Shown piece after piece: positions 1 to 8,858 of a stretch of 64,000 nucleotides of DNA. Numbering within the stretch: the stretch's first letter is position 1; each line of letters begins with the position of its first letter. The position numbers and the translations under genes are program-made. Below the pieces are notes generated by a model that worked only from the letters and a program-made list of their open reading frames with translations, was not told the origin of the DNA and made no database searches. Origin of the DNA: Leucobacter aridicollis (lineage in GTDB: Bacteria > Actinomycetota > Actinomycetes > Actinomycetales > Microbacteriaceae); NCBI RefSeq assembly GCF_024399335.1, contig NZ_CP075339.1, positions 3,534,001 to 3,598,000 on the forward strand. Reading direction: 5' to 3'.

Positions 1-2067
1 CGCCCAGAGCGCGCCCGCGCCACTTCCGAGCACGGCGAGCACCGCTGCGGCCTGCGTAGCGAGCGGGGCCGTGACGTCGCCGACAACGAGCACAAGCTTG
101 TCTGGCACGAACGTCGCCCCGCGCACAACGCGGAGCCCGTCGGCGAGCTGCGCCGCGTAGCGGGCTGAGTCGATGATGTGGTTCACGGCGGCGTCGAGCT
201 CGCGCATGGGGGCGCCGGTGCACGCGGCGAGGTCGGTGATGAGGCGGTCACGGGCAGCGGCGGTCGCGAGTGCGACGCGTCGCAGGCGAACCGCGCGGCC
301 TTCATGTCGGAGCTCCGACCACCGCGTCGCTGCCTGCCGCGCGAGCGTCGCGGCGGCATCAGGATCCAGATCTGCCTGCGTCAACGCGACTGTCTCGTCG
401 AGCCGTTCGCCGCGCAGCACGATCTCTCCCGCCTGGCGAAGCAGCCCGCGGGCCCATTCGCGGTTTGCGGCAAGGCTCCCGTCAGTCGGCGGCTCATTTG
501 CGAAACCTGTGCGTGAGACGACGGGGATCGCGTGCTGTGGAGCGACGGCCTCAAGAATCACCTCTCCCGTGGCGTTCCGCGCAAGGCCGAGAACAGCGGC
601 TGTCAGGCCGCCGGTGTCGTGGGTCGCCGGCTCGTCGGGGGCGCGGTAGAAGAGTGCACTGTCGCGCTCCGTCGGGTCCCACTCGCGGGCGCGCTGCTGC
701 GTTCGATGGCTTGCCGCCGGCGGCTCTGCAGCGAGCGCGGCAGCCTTCCGAAAGACCTCGTCCGTCAGGTGAGTTGGGTCAGGATCGGCGGCCTCCGCGA
801 GAAGTCCAACCAAATAGCCGAGCAGTTCGGCATACTCCCCCTTCGGGGTCACGGGAAGGCGCAGCCGCACATCTGGCACGGCGTTCTCGTCGTTCACGAG
901 CGCGGCAGCGAGGCCGGGGGCGAGGCCGCACCGCAATTGAAGCGCGTACAGCTTGTCGGAGCCGAGCCTCGTCGCGGCCGCAATGGTCGCCGCGGCGATG
1001 CGCGGATCCTCAGTCGCGACAATGGGCCGCAGCACCGATGCCCGGCTCGGCTGCAGGGCGACCTCGATGAGACGCAACAACTGGGCGGCACGCTCAACCG
1101 GCTCCTCGATCACGGCGACAGGCAGACCGCTCTGGATCGATGCGACCCGCTCAGCCGCCGCAACGTCGCCGAGCCCAATCACAACATCGACGGGTGCGCC
1201 GCCGTCTGCAACACGTCGGCGCGCGAATCGATGGATCGCTGCGTAGGTCTCCCAGGAGTCTGGTAGCTCAGCGAACAGCCGCACACCAACCTCGAGCCTG
1301 TCGAGCTCGGAACAGCCAAACGCTCTGGTGAGGAACTCGGTCAGCCGCTTCGCCCAGACCGTGTCTCGTGGCTCAACGAGGAGACGTACGCCGTGCTCAC
1401 GCGCCGCCTCAAGCACTGGCCGTACTCGCTCAACTGCAAGCGCGAGGTCTGCCTCTATGCTCCACTCGTCGGCACCAGGCACGAGTCGCGCAGGATCAAA
1501 CGCGAGCTCCCGAACCGCCGGCTGTGCTGCGAGCGTGAGGAGGCGCTCAACTTCCCGCTTGCCGCCTTCGTCACCGAACACCTCGGCGCCAGTCAGCGAC
1601 ACGAGTACCGAGTGCCCCCGCTCTTTGTGCACCCGAACAGCGTCGGAGAGCGCCGACATGCGACCCGAGAACTTGAGCTGGAGCAGCACGTCTGGAAGCC
1701 GGGCGAGCAGGTTCTTGCGCGCGGCCGGACGCACGACCCACGGCAGCCCGAGCGACGCGACACCGCCAGCGCGAAGCAGCAGTCTGTCGCGAGTCGGCAT
1801 GCTCTCAGGCAGCTCACCTTTCGAGACCCCACGCAGGCCGACTGCCGCGGTAAACGCGTCAGATGTGCCGAAGAGCGAATCAATGAGGCGCCGGGTAAAG
1901 TCGAGGCTCTCAGGGCTCGTCGCGAGCTCTCCGAGCAGGCCTGTGCGGGGCGAGTGATGACGCCCGTCGACGTCAGGCAGCGCACTCTCCCAGGCGCTCA
2001 CGCGCTGGCGTGTGGCCTCCGCGACAGACTCCCACACCGACTCGACGTTCACCTGCTCGTCTCCCAT
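1..2067 (-). CDS. PutA-like proline dehydrogenase / P5C dehydrogenase, degenerate ProDH half, 3' end outside window
   Basis: I translated this region by hand on the minus strand. It is open for 689 codons from an ATG at 2067 to the window edge. The N-terminal part has the outline of bifunctional PutA. It is followed by the linker signature GFANEPPTDGSLAANREWA (usually GFxNEPxTDxxxxxNREWA) that leads into the aldehyde dehydrogenase domain; its catalytic Cys and Glu would lie outside the window. The ProDH half is odd. The usual NLDMEEY strand reads LVEPRDTVW, the FAD/substrate strand VRLVKGAN reads VDVVIGLGD, and VLQAYLP reads VGVRLFAELP. This suggests loss of proline oxidation, leaving perhaps P5C dehydrogenase or scaffold function. 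Being PutA-related is quite certain; activity is not. Confidence 0.8.
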   Translation of the reverse strand, partial: MGDEQVNVESVWESVAEATRQRVSAWESALPDVDGRHHSPRTGLLGELATSPESLDFTRRLIDSLFGTSDAFTAAVGLRGVSKGELPESMPTRDRLLLRAGGVASLGLPWVVRPAARKNLLARLPDVLLQLKFSGRMSALSDAVRVHKERGHSVLVSLTGAEVFGDEGGKREVERLLTLAAQPAVRELAFDPARLVPGADEWSIEADLALAVERVRPVLEAAREHGVRLLVEPRDTVWAKRLTEFLTRAFGCSELDRLEVGVRLFAELPDSWETYAAIHRFARRRVADGGAPVDVVIGLGDVAAAERVASIQSGLPVAVIEEPVERAAQLLRLIEVALQPSRASVLRPIVATEDPRIAAATIAAATRLGSDKLYALQLRCGLAPGLAAALVNDENAVPDVRLRLPVTPKGEYAELLGYLVGLLAEAADPDPTHLTDEVFRKAAALAAEPPAASHRTQQRAREWDPTERDSALFYRAPDEPATHDTGGLTAAVLGLARNATGEVILEAVAPQHAIPVVSRTGFANEPPTDGSLAANREWARGLLRQAGEIVLRGERLDETVALTQADLDPDAAATLARQAATRWSELRHEGRAVRLRRVALATAAARDRLITDLAACTGAPMRELDAAVNHIIDSARYAAQLADGLRVVRGATFVPDKLVLVVGDVTAPLATQAAAVLAVLGSGAGALWA

Positions 2068-2112
2068 GACCCCACTCTAGGGCTGGCGCCTCGCGAAATA
2101 CCGTGAACACGC

Positions 2113-2150
2113 GAATGCCCCCGCGCGCCAAGCGGCGCGCGGGGGCATTC
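2113..2150. terminator. bidirectional terminator hairpin
   Basis: A perfect 17-bp stem (arms 2113-2129 and 2134-2150) closes a 4-nt loop between the putA-like gene and the 3' end of the trpX-like gene. The stem is very GC-rich at its centre. It lies 20 bp after the stop of the minus-strand ABC transporter genes, so it most likely ends that operon. Confidence 0.85.
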
Positions 2151-2170
2151 GAAACCGGAAACTCCCGGAG

Positions 2171-3163
2171 TTACTCGACCTTCTCGGCCTCGGCGAGGAT
2201 CGCCTCGGGGATGGTTGCGCCCATCCGCTTCGCGGCTGCCTCGTTCACGACGTACGCGAACTCGTTCGAGACCTCGACAGGCATTGTCGCGGGGTCTGCG
2301 CCCTCGAGCACCTTCAGTGCCATCTCGCCTGTCTGGTAGCCGAGCTTCGTGTAGTCAATACCGAGGGTGATGACCGCGCCGCCCTCGACGGTGCCTGCCT
2401 CGGCACCGATAACTGGGATCTGCTTGTCTTCAGCGACCTGCACGAGCGATGCGATGCCCGCGACAACCATGTTGTCGGTCGGCACATAGATCGCGTCGAC
2501 GTCACCGAGCGCCTCGGTCGCCGCAGCGATATCGTTCGCGGTGGTGACTGTCTTCGTCACGACCTCAAGGCCGAGCGGGCCAGCGGCCTCGGTGACTGCG
2601 TCAACCTGCACCTGCGAGTTGACCTCGCCCGATGCGTAGACAATGCCGACCTTCTTCGCGCCGGGAGCGACCTCCTTGAGCAGCGCAAGCTGCTCATCGA
2701 AGGGCGCAAGGTCGCTGGTGCCAGTGACGTTGCCGCCCGGTGCTTCGTTCGACTCGACGAGCTGGCCTTCGACAGCGTCGGTGACAGCGGTGAAGAGGAT
2801 CGGCTTGTCGGTGATCGCCTGAGCAGCGGTCTGCGCTGCAGGCGTCGCCACGGCGAGCACGAGATCAAGATCTGAGGAAGCGAAGCCCTGCGCGATGGTG
2901 ACGGCGGTTGCCTGATCACCATTCGCGTTCTGGTCGTCCCACTCGACCTCGACGCCCGCGTCGTCAAACGCCTGCTTGAAGCCGGCGGTCGCCGCGTCAA
3001 GCGCGGGGTGCTGCACGAACTGGCTCACACCGATCTTGTACGAGGCCTTCGCCTCGTCACCCGAATCGGTTGCGGCGGGGCTGGAGCAGGCGCTCAGCGT
3101 CAGCGCCGCGACGGCGAGGCCGGCGAGCGCGATGCCTGAGCGGCGGAACGAGGTCAGTCGCAT
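2171..3163 (-). CDS. trpX: ABC transporter substrate-binding lipoprotein, TrpX/ABC_sub_bind family
   Basis: Lipoprotein of 330 aa. The ATG at 3163 gives a clean signal peptide ending in the lipobox LSAC, so the longer reading to 3205 is rejected. The mature part has the two-lobed ABC_sub_bind (DUF534) pattern, with KPILFTAVTDAV, KKVGIVYASGEVNS and DAIYVPTDNMV. This family delivers aromatic amino acids (tryptophan in streptococcal TrpXYZ) or related small molecules to the permease. It follows the permease and ATPase on the same strand, with a 165-bp gap that may hold its own promoter. Family is secure; the tryptophan ligand is inferred from homology and from the neighbouring aminotransferase. 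Confidence 0.85.
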   Translation of the reverse strand: MRLTSFRRSGIALAGLAVAALTLSACSSPAATDSGDEAKASYKIGVSQFVQHPALDAATAGFKQAFDDAGVEVEWDDQNANGDQATAVTIAQGFASSDLDLVLAVATPAAQTAAQAITDKPILFTAVTDAVEGQLVESNEAPGGNVTGTSDLAPFDEQLALLKEVAPGAKKVGIVYASGEVNSQVQVDAVTEAAGPLGLEVVTKTVTTANDIAAATEALGDVDAIYVPTDNMVVAGIASLVQVAEDKQIPVIGAEAGTVEGGAVITLGIDYTKLGYQTGEMALKVLEGADPATMPVEVSNEFAYVVNEAAAKRMGATIPEAILAEAEKVE

Positions 3164-3328
3164 AGTAAAACGGTCCTTCGTGAGTATGCCGCTGCAACAC
3201 CGCAACGGCAGGGGAAAACAACAAGGGCTTTGCTGTTTCCAGCATCGTACCCTGACAGGGGCTCCCCCAAACTCGCGCCGCGGCGCAACAGTTACGCAAA
3301 CGAGACGGGACGGGGCCGAGCGCGAGCG

Positions 3329-4120
3329 CTAAGCCAGCAGCGCGCGGTCGTCGAAGCTCGCGCCCTTGATCTTCGCGAACTCGGCAAGCAGCATCGGCAC
3401 GGTGAGCTTCGACTTCTCCTCGGCGTTCGCCTCGAACACGATGCGTCCCTCGTGCATCATGACAAGCCTGTTGCCAAGCGTGATTGCCTGTTCCATGTTG
3501 TGCGTCACCATGAGCGTCGTGAGGTTGCCCTCCGCGACGATGCGCTCGGTGAGGGTCGTCACAAGCGCCGCACGCTGCGGGTCAAGCGCCGCGGTGTGCT
3601 CGTCGAGCAGCAGGATCCGCGGCTGCGTGAACCCAGCCATGAGCAGCGACAAGGCTTGACGCTGCCCACCCGAGAGCAGGCCGACCTTCGCCGTGAGACG
3701 GTTCTCAAGCCCGAGCTCGAGCGATTCGAGCTCGGTGGCGAACGCCTCGCGGCGGGCCTTTGTGATGCCCCGGTGCAGACCGCGGCGCTTGCCTCGCTGC
3801 AGGGCGAGCGCGAGGTTCTGTTCGATGGTGAGGTCGGGGGCTGTGCCCGCCATCGGATCCTGGAAGACGCGACCGACGTATCGGGCCCGCTTGAACTCTT
3901 TCAGTTTCGAGACTGAAGCGCCGTCGATCCTGATCTCGCCGGTGTCGATCGGGTAGCGGCCCGAGATCGTGTTCAACAGCGTTGACTTGCCCGCGCCGTT
4001 CGAACCGATGACAGTTACGAAATCGCCCTCTGCGAGCTCGAGGTTGAGTTCGACGAGCGCACGGCGCTCGTTCACCGTGCCCGCAAAGAATGTCTTAGAG
4101 ATGTTCGCGATGCTCAGCAT
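3329..4120 (-). CDS. trpZ: ABC transporter ATPase, TrpZ-type
   Basis: ABC ATPase of 263 aa that energises the permease encoded just upstream. It has a Walker A (GSNGAGKST), signature LSGGQRQ, Walker B ILLLDEHTAALDP and the switch His in MVTHNMEQA. The start is the ATG at 4120 (MLSIANISKTF), 2 bp after the permease stop, so the two are translationally coupled; the reading to 4222 lies within the permease gene. The length and the LDEHTAALDP signature are typical of partners of ABC_sub_bind proteins. Confidence 0.9.
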   Translation of the reverse strand: MLSIANISKTFFAGTVNERRALVELNLELAEGDFVTVIGSNGAGKSTLLNTISGRYPIDTGEIRIDGASVSKLKEFKRARYVGRVFQDPMAGTAPDLTIEQNLALALQRGKRRGLHRGITKARREAFATELESLELGLENRLTAKVGLLSGGQRQALSLLMAGFTQPRILLLDEHTAALDPQRAALVTTLTERIVAEGNLTTLMVTHNMEQAITLGNRLVMMHEGRIVFEANAEEKSKLTVPMLLAEFAKIKGASFDDRALLA

Positions 4121-4122
4121 GA

Positions 4123-5055
4123 TTACGCTCCCGTCGTCGCGGCCGCGGCCGGCTGGGTCATGATGTCGGATCGCTTGTTCCCGCGGTTCTTGAACGACGG
4201 GATGCGCTTCAAGAACCCCCAACGTGGCAGCAGCAGGGCAGCGATCACGAGGAGCGCAGTCATGAGCTTCATATCGTCTTGGTTGAAGCCGATACGCAAC
4301 GCGCCGAAGATGATGATGCGGTAGAGCACCGCGCCGACGACGACTGCGAGGGTTGCGAGCCAGATCCAGCGCTGCCCGAGCAGCGCCTGACCGAGAATCA
4401 CTGAGGCGAGGCCGACGAGGATCACACCGATGCCCATGCTGATATCAGCGACACCGTTGTACTGCGCGATGAGCGCGCCGGCAAGGCCGACGAGGCCGTT
4501 CGAAAGCGACAGGGTCAGGATCTTCATGCCGTCGGTGTTCACGCCGAACGAGCGGATCATCTGCTCGTTGTTGCCAGTCGCCTGGATCGCGAGACCAAGA
4601 TCGGTCGACAGGAACCAATCAACGAGCAGCTTGATCGCAAAGACGACGACGAGGAAGATCAGTACGACATACCAGGTCTTGCCCATCCATCCGGCCTCAC
4701 GCAGTGGGCTAATGAGCGTCTCCTCGCGGAGAAACGGTAGGTTCGACTTACCCATAATGCGCAGGTTGATCGACCACAGCGCGATCATTGTGAGAATGCC
4801 GGCGAGCAGACCGTCGATCTTGCCCTTGGTGTGCAGGATGCCGGTGATCGCGCCCGCGATCATGCCAGTCACGCCACCCGCGAGCGTCGCAAGCAGCGGG
4901 CTCTGGCCGGCGTGAATGAGCGCCGCAGCAGTCGCCGCGCCAGTCGTCAGGCTGCCGTCGACAGTGAGATCTGGGAAGTTCAGCACGCGGAACGTGAGAT
5001 AGACCCCAAGGGCGAAAATGCCGTAGAGAAGTCCGACTTCAATTGCGCCTATCAA
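4123..5055 (-). CDS. trpY: ABC transporter permease, TrpY-type (branched-chain-like fold)
   Basis: Integral membrane permease of 310 aa with about eight to nine hydrophobic segments. It belongs to the BPD_transp_2 fold (LivH/TrpY type), with FRVLNFPDLTVDGSLTTGAA near the N-terminus. The start is a TTG at 5055 preceded by AGGAGG at a 6-nt spacing, a strong ribosome binding site. It is the first transporter gene, 64 bp downstream of the aminotransferase on the same strand, so the four genes 6196-2171 may be one transcript. Confidence 0.88.
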   Translation of the reverse strand: MIGAIEVGLLYGIFALGVYLTFRVLNFPDLTVDGSLTTGAATAAALIHAGQSPLLATLAGGVTGMIAGAITGILHTKGKIDGLLAGILTMIALWSINLRIMGKSNLPFLREETLISPLREAGWMGKTWYVVLIFLVVVFAIKLLVDWFLSTDLGLAIQATGNNEQMIRSFGVNTDGMKILTLSLSNGLVGLAGALIAQYNGVADISMGIGVILVGLASVILGQALLGQRWIWLATLAVVVGAVLYRIIIFGALRIGFNQDDMKLMTALLVIAALLLPRWGFLKRIPSFKNRGNKRSDIMTQPAAAATTGA

Positions 5056-5119
5056 TTCGCGCCTCCTGCTGTGTAGTGTTCATGCTCGTCTGCTCCGGCG
5101 TGAAAGCCGAGAGTAGCCC

Positions 5120-6196
5120 CTAGAGCAGCGCCGCCGCCGCTGAAGAGACCTCGATCACTGCGTCATTCTCATGACGCGCACCGATGGAGATGCGAATTCC
5201 ATCACCTGAGAAGCAGCGTACCGAAACTCCGCGTTCCGCGAAGACTTCGCTGACTGCGTCGCTCGCGGCGCCCGCCGGAATCCACACAAAGTTCGCCTGT
5301 GAGTCGAGCACAGGCAGGCCCGCCGTACGAAGCGCGGTTGTGACGCGATCGCGCTCGGAGACGAGCACGTCGATGCGTTCCTGCAGCTCATCCTCGGCCG
5401 CGAGCGACGCAACCCCGCCGGCCTGGGCGAGAGCGCTGAGCGCAAACGGCACTGCCGCCTTGCGCAGCGCGTCAGCGACCTCGGGCTGCGCAACAGCGTA
5501 GCCAAGGCGCAACCCGGCGAGGCCGTACGCCTTCGAGAAGGTGTGCAGCACGGCGACATTCGGGTAGCGTCCGAAGAAATCGAGGCCGACTACCGAATCC
5601 TCCTCGACGTTGAAGTGCACGTATGCCTCATCGAGCACGACGAGCACGTTGTCAGGAACCTGCTGCATGAACGCCTCGACAGCCGCCTGAGAGACAGTCG
5701 TGCCCGTCGGATTGTTCGGGTTGCAGACAAAGATGAGCTTCGTGCGGTCGGTGATCGCGGCAGCCATGGCGGGCAAGTCGTGAGCGCCATCCGAGGTGAG
5801 TGGCACCTGCACCGGGGTCGCGCCAGCAAGCTGGACAAGGATCGGGTAGGCCTCGAACGACCGCCACGCGTACATCACCTCATCGCCAGCACCGGCGAGA
5901 GCGTGAATGAGCTGCGCGGCGACCTCGACTGAGCCAGCGCCGAAGGCAATGTTCTCGGGCGCGACATCAAGCCTCGCTGCGAGCGCCGCCGTGAGCTCGG
6001 GGGCAGCGATACTCGGGTAACGATTCACCGACGTTGGAAGCGCTGCGGCGAGCGCCTCGAGCACTGAGGGTAGCGGATCGTAGGGGTTCTCGTTCGACGA
6101 GAGCTTCGCGCTCAGGCCGTCTGGGCCGAGCTGTGCTGGCTTTCCTGCACGGTAGGAAGGGATGCTCTCGAACCCTGAACGGATCGACACTGACAT
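5120..6196 (-). CDS. class I/II aminotransferase, histidinol-phosphate / aromatic aminotransferase type
   Basis: PLP enzyme of 358 aa. It carries the HisC-family signatures KLSSNENPYDPLP near the N-terminus, CNPNNPTGT at about residue 158, LDEAYVHF at 188 and the PLP-binding lysine K222 in FSKAYGLAGLRLG. Actinobacterial proteins of this type (Pat/PhhC-like) transaminate aromatic 2-oxoacids, and true HisC looks very similar. There are no other his genes here, and a TrpXYZ-type importer follows. I therefore favour an aromatic aminotransferase, without being able to exclude histidinol phosphate. Confidence 0.82.
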   Translation of the reverse strand: MSVSIRSGFESIPSYRAGKPAQLGPDGLSAKLSSNENPYDPLPSVLEALAAALPTSVNRYPSIAAPELTAALAARLDVAPENIAFGAGSVEVAAQLIHALAGAGDEVMYAWRSFEAYPILVQLAGATPVQVPLTSDGAHDLPAMAAAITDRTKLIFVCNPNNPTGTTVSQAAVEAFMQQVPDNVLVVLDEAYVHFNVEEDSVVGLDFFGRYPNVAVLHTFSKAYGLAGLRLGYAVAQPEVADALRKAAVPFALSALAQAGGVASLAAEDELQERIDVLVSERDRVTTALRTAGLPVLDSQANFVWIPAGAASDAVSEVFAERGVSVRCFSGDGIRISIGARHENDAVIEVSSAAAALL

Positions 6197-6557
6197 AGAG
6201 GGAACTCGCTTTCAAAGAGGCTGGGTCAATCCTACGCACCCGCGCGAGCGCCGCCCAGCACAAGCGGTACACCCGCCGAAGCCAATGGACTTCACCACCG
6301 GTTCGCTCAGCCGCAGAGCAGCAGATCCGCAGATCACATGTCCATCCCCGTCTCACCGGGAATATCTACTGCAGATCACATGGGTATGCGCCTGCAGTCG
6401 GGCGGCGGTGCGAGGCGACTTCCGCCCAAAGATCTGTGATCTGCAGTTCGAATGCCCCCCTCCTCGCCGAAGAGGCATATCTGCTGCAGATCACAGATCT
6501 AGCGGCCGGAGCCAGGGCAGGCGGACGGCACAGGGCGCAAGGCCAGCACCGAAGTCC
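6197..6557. repeat. gene-free stretch with four GCAGATCACA repeats, two forming a long inverted repeat
   Basis: No coding sequence is convincing in these 361 bases. The 10-mer GCAGATCACA occurs at 6329-6338, 6371-6380 and 6486-6495 on the plus strand and at 6435-6444 on the minus strand. The last two extend to a perfect 17-bp inverted repeat (6430-6446 and 6484-6500) around a 37-nt spacer that itself holds a complementary atgcc/ggcat pair. Copies at 6363-6380 and 6478-6495 share 17 of 18 bases. This could be a REP/MITE-like element or a multi-site operator. Confidence 0.75.
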
Positions 6558-7112
6558 CTAAGCTGCGCCGCCGAACTCGCCGGTTGCGACGATGATCGCG
6601 CGGGCAAGCACCGCGTCACGCATCATGAAGCCGAGCACTGCTGGAGTCGCCTGCGGATCGATGTCAATGTGGTCGACGTCGAGCGCGTGCACGACGAACC
6701 AGTAGTGGTGCACGCCGGTACCCTCGGGTGGCCCCGCTCCAACGAATGCGGGCTCGCGCTGCTCGTTCGGCATCGTGATCGCGCCCTCGGGCAAGAGTGC
6801 CCCGCCGAGAGCCCCTGCCCCGGCAGGAAGATCTGTGACTGTCGCCGGAATGTTTGCGACCGCCCAGTGCCAGAAACCAGACCCTGTTGGGGCGTCTGGG
6901 TCGAAGCAGGTCACAGCGAAACTCTTTGTCTCGGCTGGGAAACCGGACCAGCTCAGTTGTGGCGAGCGGTTCGATCCACCGGCGCCCTCACCGTAGAGCT
7001 CGGCGGGCAACGGCTCGCCGTCTTGAATGTCGGCGCTGACGAGGGTGAACCCTGGCTTCTCCGGCATCCCGGCGTACGGGTTCAACGCGCCGCGACTCGG
7101 GTGACTTGTCAT
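6558..7112 (-). CDS. YbhB/YbcL family (phosphatidylethanolamine-binding / Raf kinase inhibitor-like) protein
   Basis: Cytoplasmic PEBP-like protein of 184 aa. Visible family motifs are SPQLSWSGFPAETKSFAVTCFDPDAPTGSGFWHW and, later, GVHHYWFVVHALD, which build the small ligand-binding pocket. The start is the ATG at 7112 (MTSHPSRG); the upstream extension to 7313 overlaps the divergent regulator's promoter and has no homology. Bacterial members have no settled function. It is divergent from the GntR regulator with a 100-bp shared intergenic region. Confidence 0.88.
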   Translation of the reverse strand: MTSHPSRGALNPYAGMPEKPGFTLVSADIQDGEPLPAELYGEGAGGSNRSPQLSWSGFPAETKSFAVTCFDPDAPTGSGFWHWAVANIPATVTDLPAGAGALGGALLPEGAITMPNEQREPAFVGAGPPEGTGVHHYWFVVHALDVDHIDIDPQATPAVLGFMMRDAVLARAIIVATGEFGGAA

Positions 7113-7212
7113 GGTCGCTACGCTACCTGGGAACACACGTTCTGGAAAGCCACGAACCGATAGACTGGCCTGAATATCAGCGACGCAGCAGCGATGTGGA
7201 TTGGAGTGCAGC

Positions 7213-7989
7213 ATGGCGGTCACAACCGGTTCGGAGCGTGCCCGTGGCGCGCTCTCGTACCTTCGCCGCAAGATCTCAACGGGCGAGTGGGCGGTGGGTG
7301 AGCGAATCCCCATCGAGCCTGAGCTCGCAGATCAGATGGGCGTGGGCCGTTCAACCGTTCGCGAGGCCGTCCGCTCGCTCGCAAGCATGGGCATGCTCGA
7401 GACGGCCCCCGGCCGCGGCACCTTCGTGCGTTCCGCGTCGCCGACCAGCTCGCTGCTCGACGAGTTCCTCGCGGACTTCTCGCTTGAGGAGATCCTGAGC
7501 TACCGTCGTGCGCTCGAGATCGAGGCTGCGCAGCAGGCTGCACTGCATCGCTCCGACGAAGACCTGGCCGCGCTCGAACAGGCGACGATTGAAGAGGTCG
7601 GCTGCTCACGCTGCCCCGTCCTCAGCCTCACGGACTCGGGGGAGGGCGCGTTTGACAGCCGGTTCCACCGCCTGATCTTTGACGCCGCGAAGAACCGGCT
7701 ACTCGCCGCGCTCTACGCAGGCATCAACGACCAGCTGCGCACGCCCCAGCACCGCGGCCGCCTCGCAAACGTTGCAACCGGGGCCGAGATGGAGCGAGAC
7801 CACCAGCGCGTGCTCGAGGCCATCCGCAAGCGTGACTTCATCGACGCGGTGCACGCGATGGTTGATCACGTCGATCACGACGTCGTCATCGTGAACGAGC
7901 AGCAGGAGGTCGTCCCGCCGCTCGCCCGCACACCTGAGCAGCAGCAGCGCATCGACGACGTGCGCGACGGCCGCCCGGCGGTCGTCTAG
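7213..7989 (+). CDS. GntR-family regulator, FadR/FCD type
   Basis: Transcription factor of 258 aa. Residues about 10-75 form the winged helix (IPIEPELADQMGVGRSTVREAVRSLASMGML), and the rest is a helical FCD ligand domain with an R-F-H-x3-F metal-pocket pattern (FDSRFHRLIFDAA). The ATG at 7213 is chosen because GGAG lies 6 nt upstream; the in-frame TTG at 7201 has no such site. It ends with a 4-nt convergent overlap (CTAG, 7986-7989) with the MerR gene. Its target is not evident; it could control the divergent YbhB gene. Confidence 0.87.
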   Translation: MAVTTGSERARGALSYLRRKISTGEWAVGERIPIEPELADQMGVGRSTVREAVRSLASMGMLETAPGRGTFVRSASPTSSLLDEFLADFSLEEILSYRRALEIEAAQQAALHRSDEDLAALEQATIEEVGCSRCPVLSLTDSGEGAFDSRFHRLIFDAAKNRLLAALYAGINDQLRTPQHRGRLANVATGAEMERDHQRVLEAIRKRDFIDAVHAMVDHVDHDVVIVNEQQEVVPPLARTPEQQQRIDDVRDGRPAVV

Positions 7990-8840
7990 CCGCCGAGAGT
8001 TTCCTCCCCCGCGGCGCCGTCGAGATACGCGTGCAGTGCATCGCGAACGAGTGTCGCACCAGCGGCCCCGCCGTAGTTCGCGGCGAAGCGCTCGTCTGCA
8101 ACGTACATCTCACCGAGGCCCCGCACGTAGTGCTCGAACGCCTCTCCCGTCGGCGCTCCTGGCACCCCACGAAGCCACTTGGCGTGACGCTCAGCGAGCG
8201 CCTGCGCACGCTCGGACGTGGGATCCTCACCGTCGTTCATCGCCGTCACCCAGTCGGCGTTCAGCGCCGCGACCTGATCCTGCCACCCCTGCTGCTGCTC
8301 GGCGCTCATGCTGCGCCACCAGCTGTCGCTCTTCGCATAGGCGTTCTCACCCCAGCGTTCAATGACTTCTTCCTTGTGCTTCGTATGATCGAAGCCGTCA
8401 AACATGTTGGCCTCCATGAGCCCGTTCCCTTCGTGTTGTGTGGTGAGCGCGGCAATTGTGCGCCGAACGGCACCGATCTGGCGGTCGATCCGCGCCCGCT
8501 CTTGTTCGAGCAGGCCGAGGTGCGCGTCGAGCACTCGGGCCTCGGCGAACGCGACTGCATCGGCAGTCCCGCCGAGGTCGCTCCCCGCGTCTTGTGCGGC
8601 GAGCACCTCTGCGATTCGGTCGAGCCCTAGCCCGAGCTCGCGCAGCAGCAGCACTCGCTGCAGCCGGACGAGCGACCGGTCGTCGTAGTACCGGTAGCCG
8701 TTGTGGCCGACACGCGTCGGCCGAACAAGCCCGAGCGCGTCGTAGTGCCGCAGCGTGCGTGACGTTGTGCCCGCCGCGCGGGCGATCTCCTGGATCGAAT
8801 ACTCCACTGCCGTCTCCACTTCGTCGCTCAAGGCGCACAC
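7986..8840 (-). CDS. MerR-family regulator with TipAS ligand-binding domain
   Basis: Regulator of 284 aa. The N-terminal MerR helix-turn-helix (YSIQEIARAAGTTSRTLRHYD, then GLVRPTRVGHNGYRYYDD) is followed by a dimerisation coiled coil. A C-terminal TipAS domain (residues about 145-280, FDGFDHTKHKEEVIERWG) is of the kind that binds thiopeptide and other antibiotics in TipAL and Mta. The GTG at 8840 fits a short leader after the promoter seen at 8859-8889; GTG codons a few residues downstream are possible. It is likely autoregulated. No drug pump lies adjacent, so the regulon beyond itself is unknown. Confidence 0.9.
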   Translation of the reverse strand: MCALSDEVETAVEYSIQEIARAAGTTSRTLRHYDALGLVRPTRVGHNGYRYYDDRSLVRLQRVLLLRELGLGLDRIAEVLAAQDAGSDLGGTADAVAFAEARVLDAHLGLLEQERARIDRQIGAVRRTIAALTTQHEGNGLMEANMFDGFDHTKHKEEVIERWGENAYAKSDSWWRSMSAEQQQGWQDQVAALNADWVTAMNDGEDPTSERAQALAERHAKWLRGVPGAPTGEAFEHYVRGLGEMYVADERFAANYGGAAGATLVRDALHAYLDGAAGEETLGG

Positions 8841-8858
8841 TCCGTGCGCCCGTATCTC

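Noticed and set aside
173..2106. Several long plus-strand ORFs (for example 532-1266 and 1393-2106)
   Set aside because: They are antisense to a continuous PutA-like reading frame and have Arg/Ser-rich, non-homologous translations.
3164..3328. Leader RNA with a GAAA-tetraloop hairpin upstream of the trpX-like gene
   Set aside because: The stem is only 4 bp and matches no T-box, tryptophan leader or riboswitch that I recognise.
6430..6500. Possible tRNA or riboswitch from the strong hairpin
   Set aside because: No cloverleaf, CCA end or known riboswitch core; the repeats recur outside the hairpin, so a repeat family is more likely.
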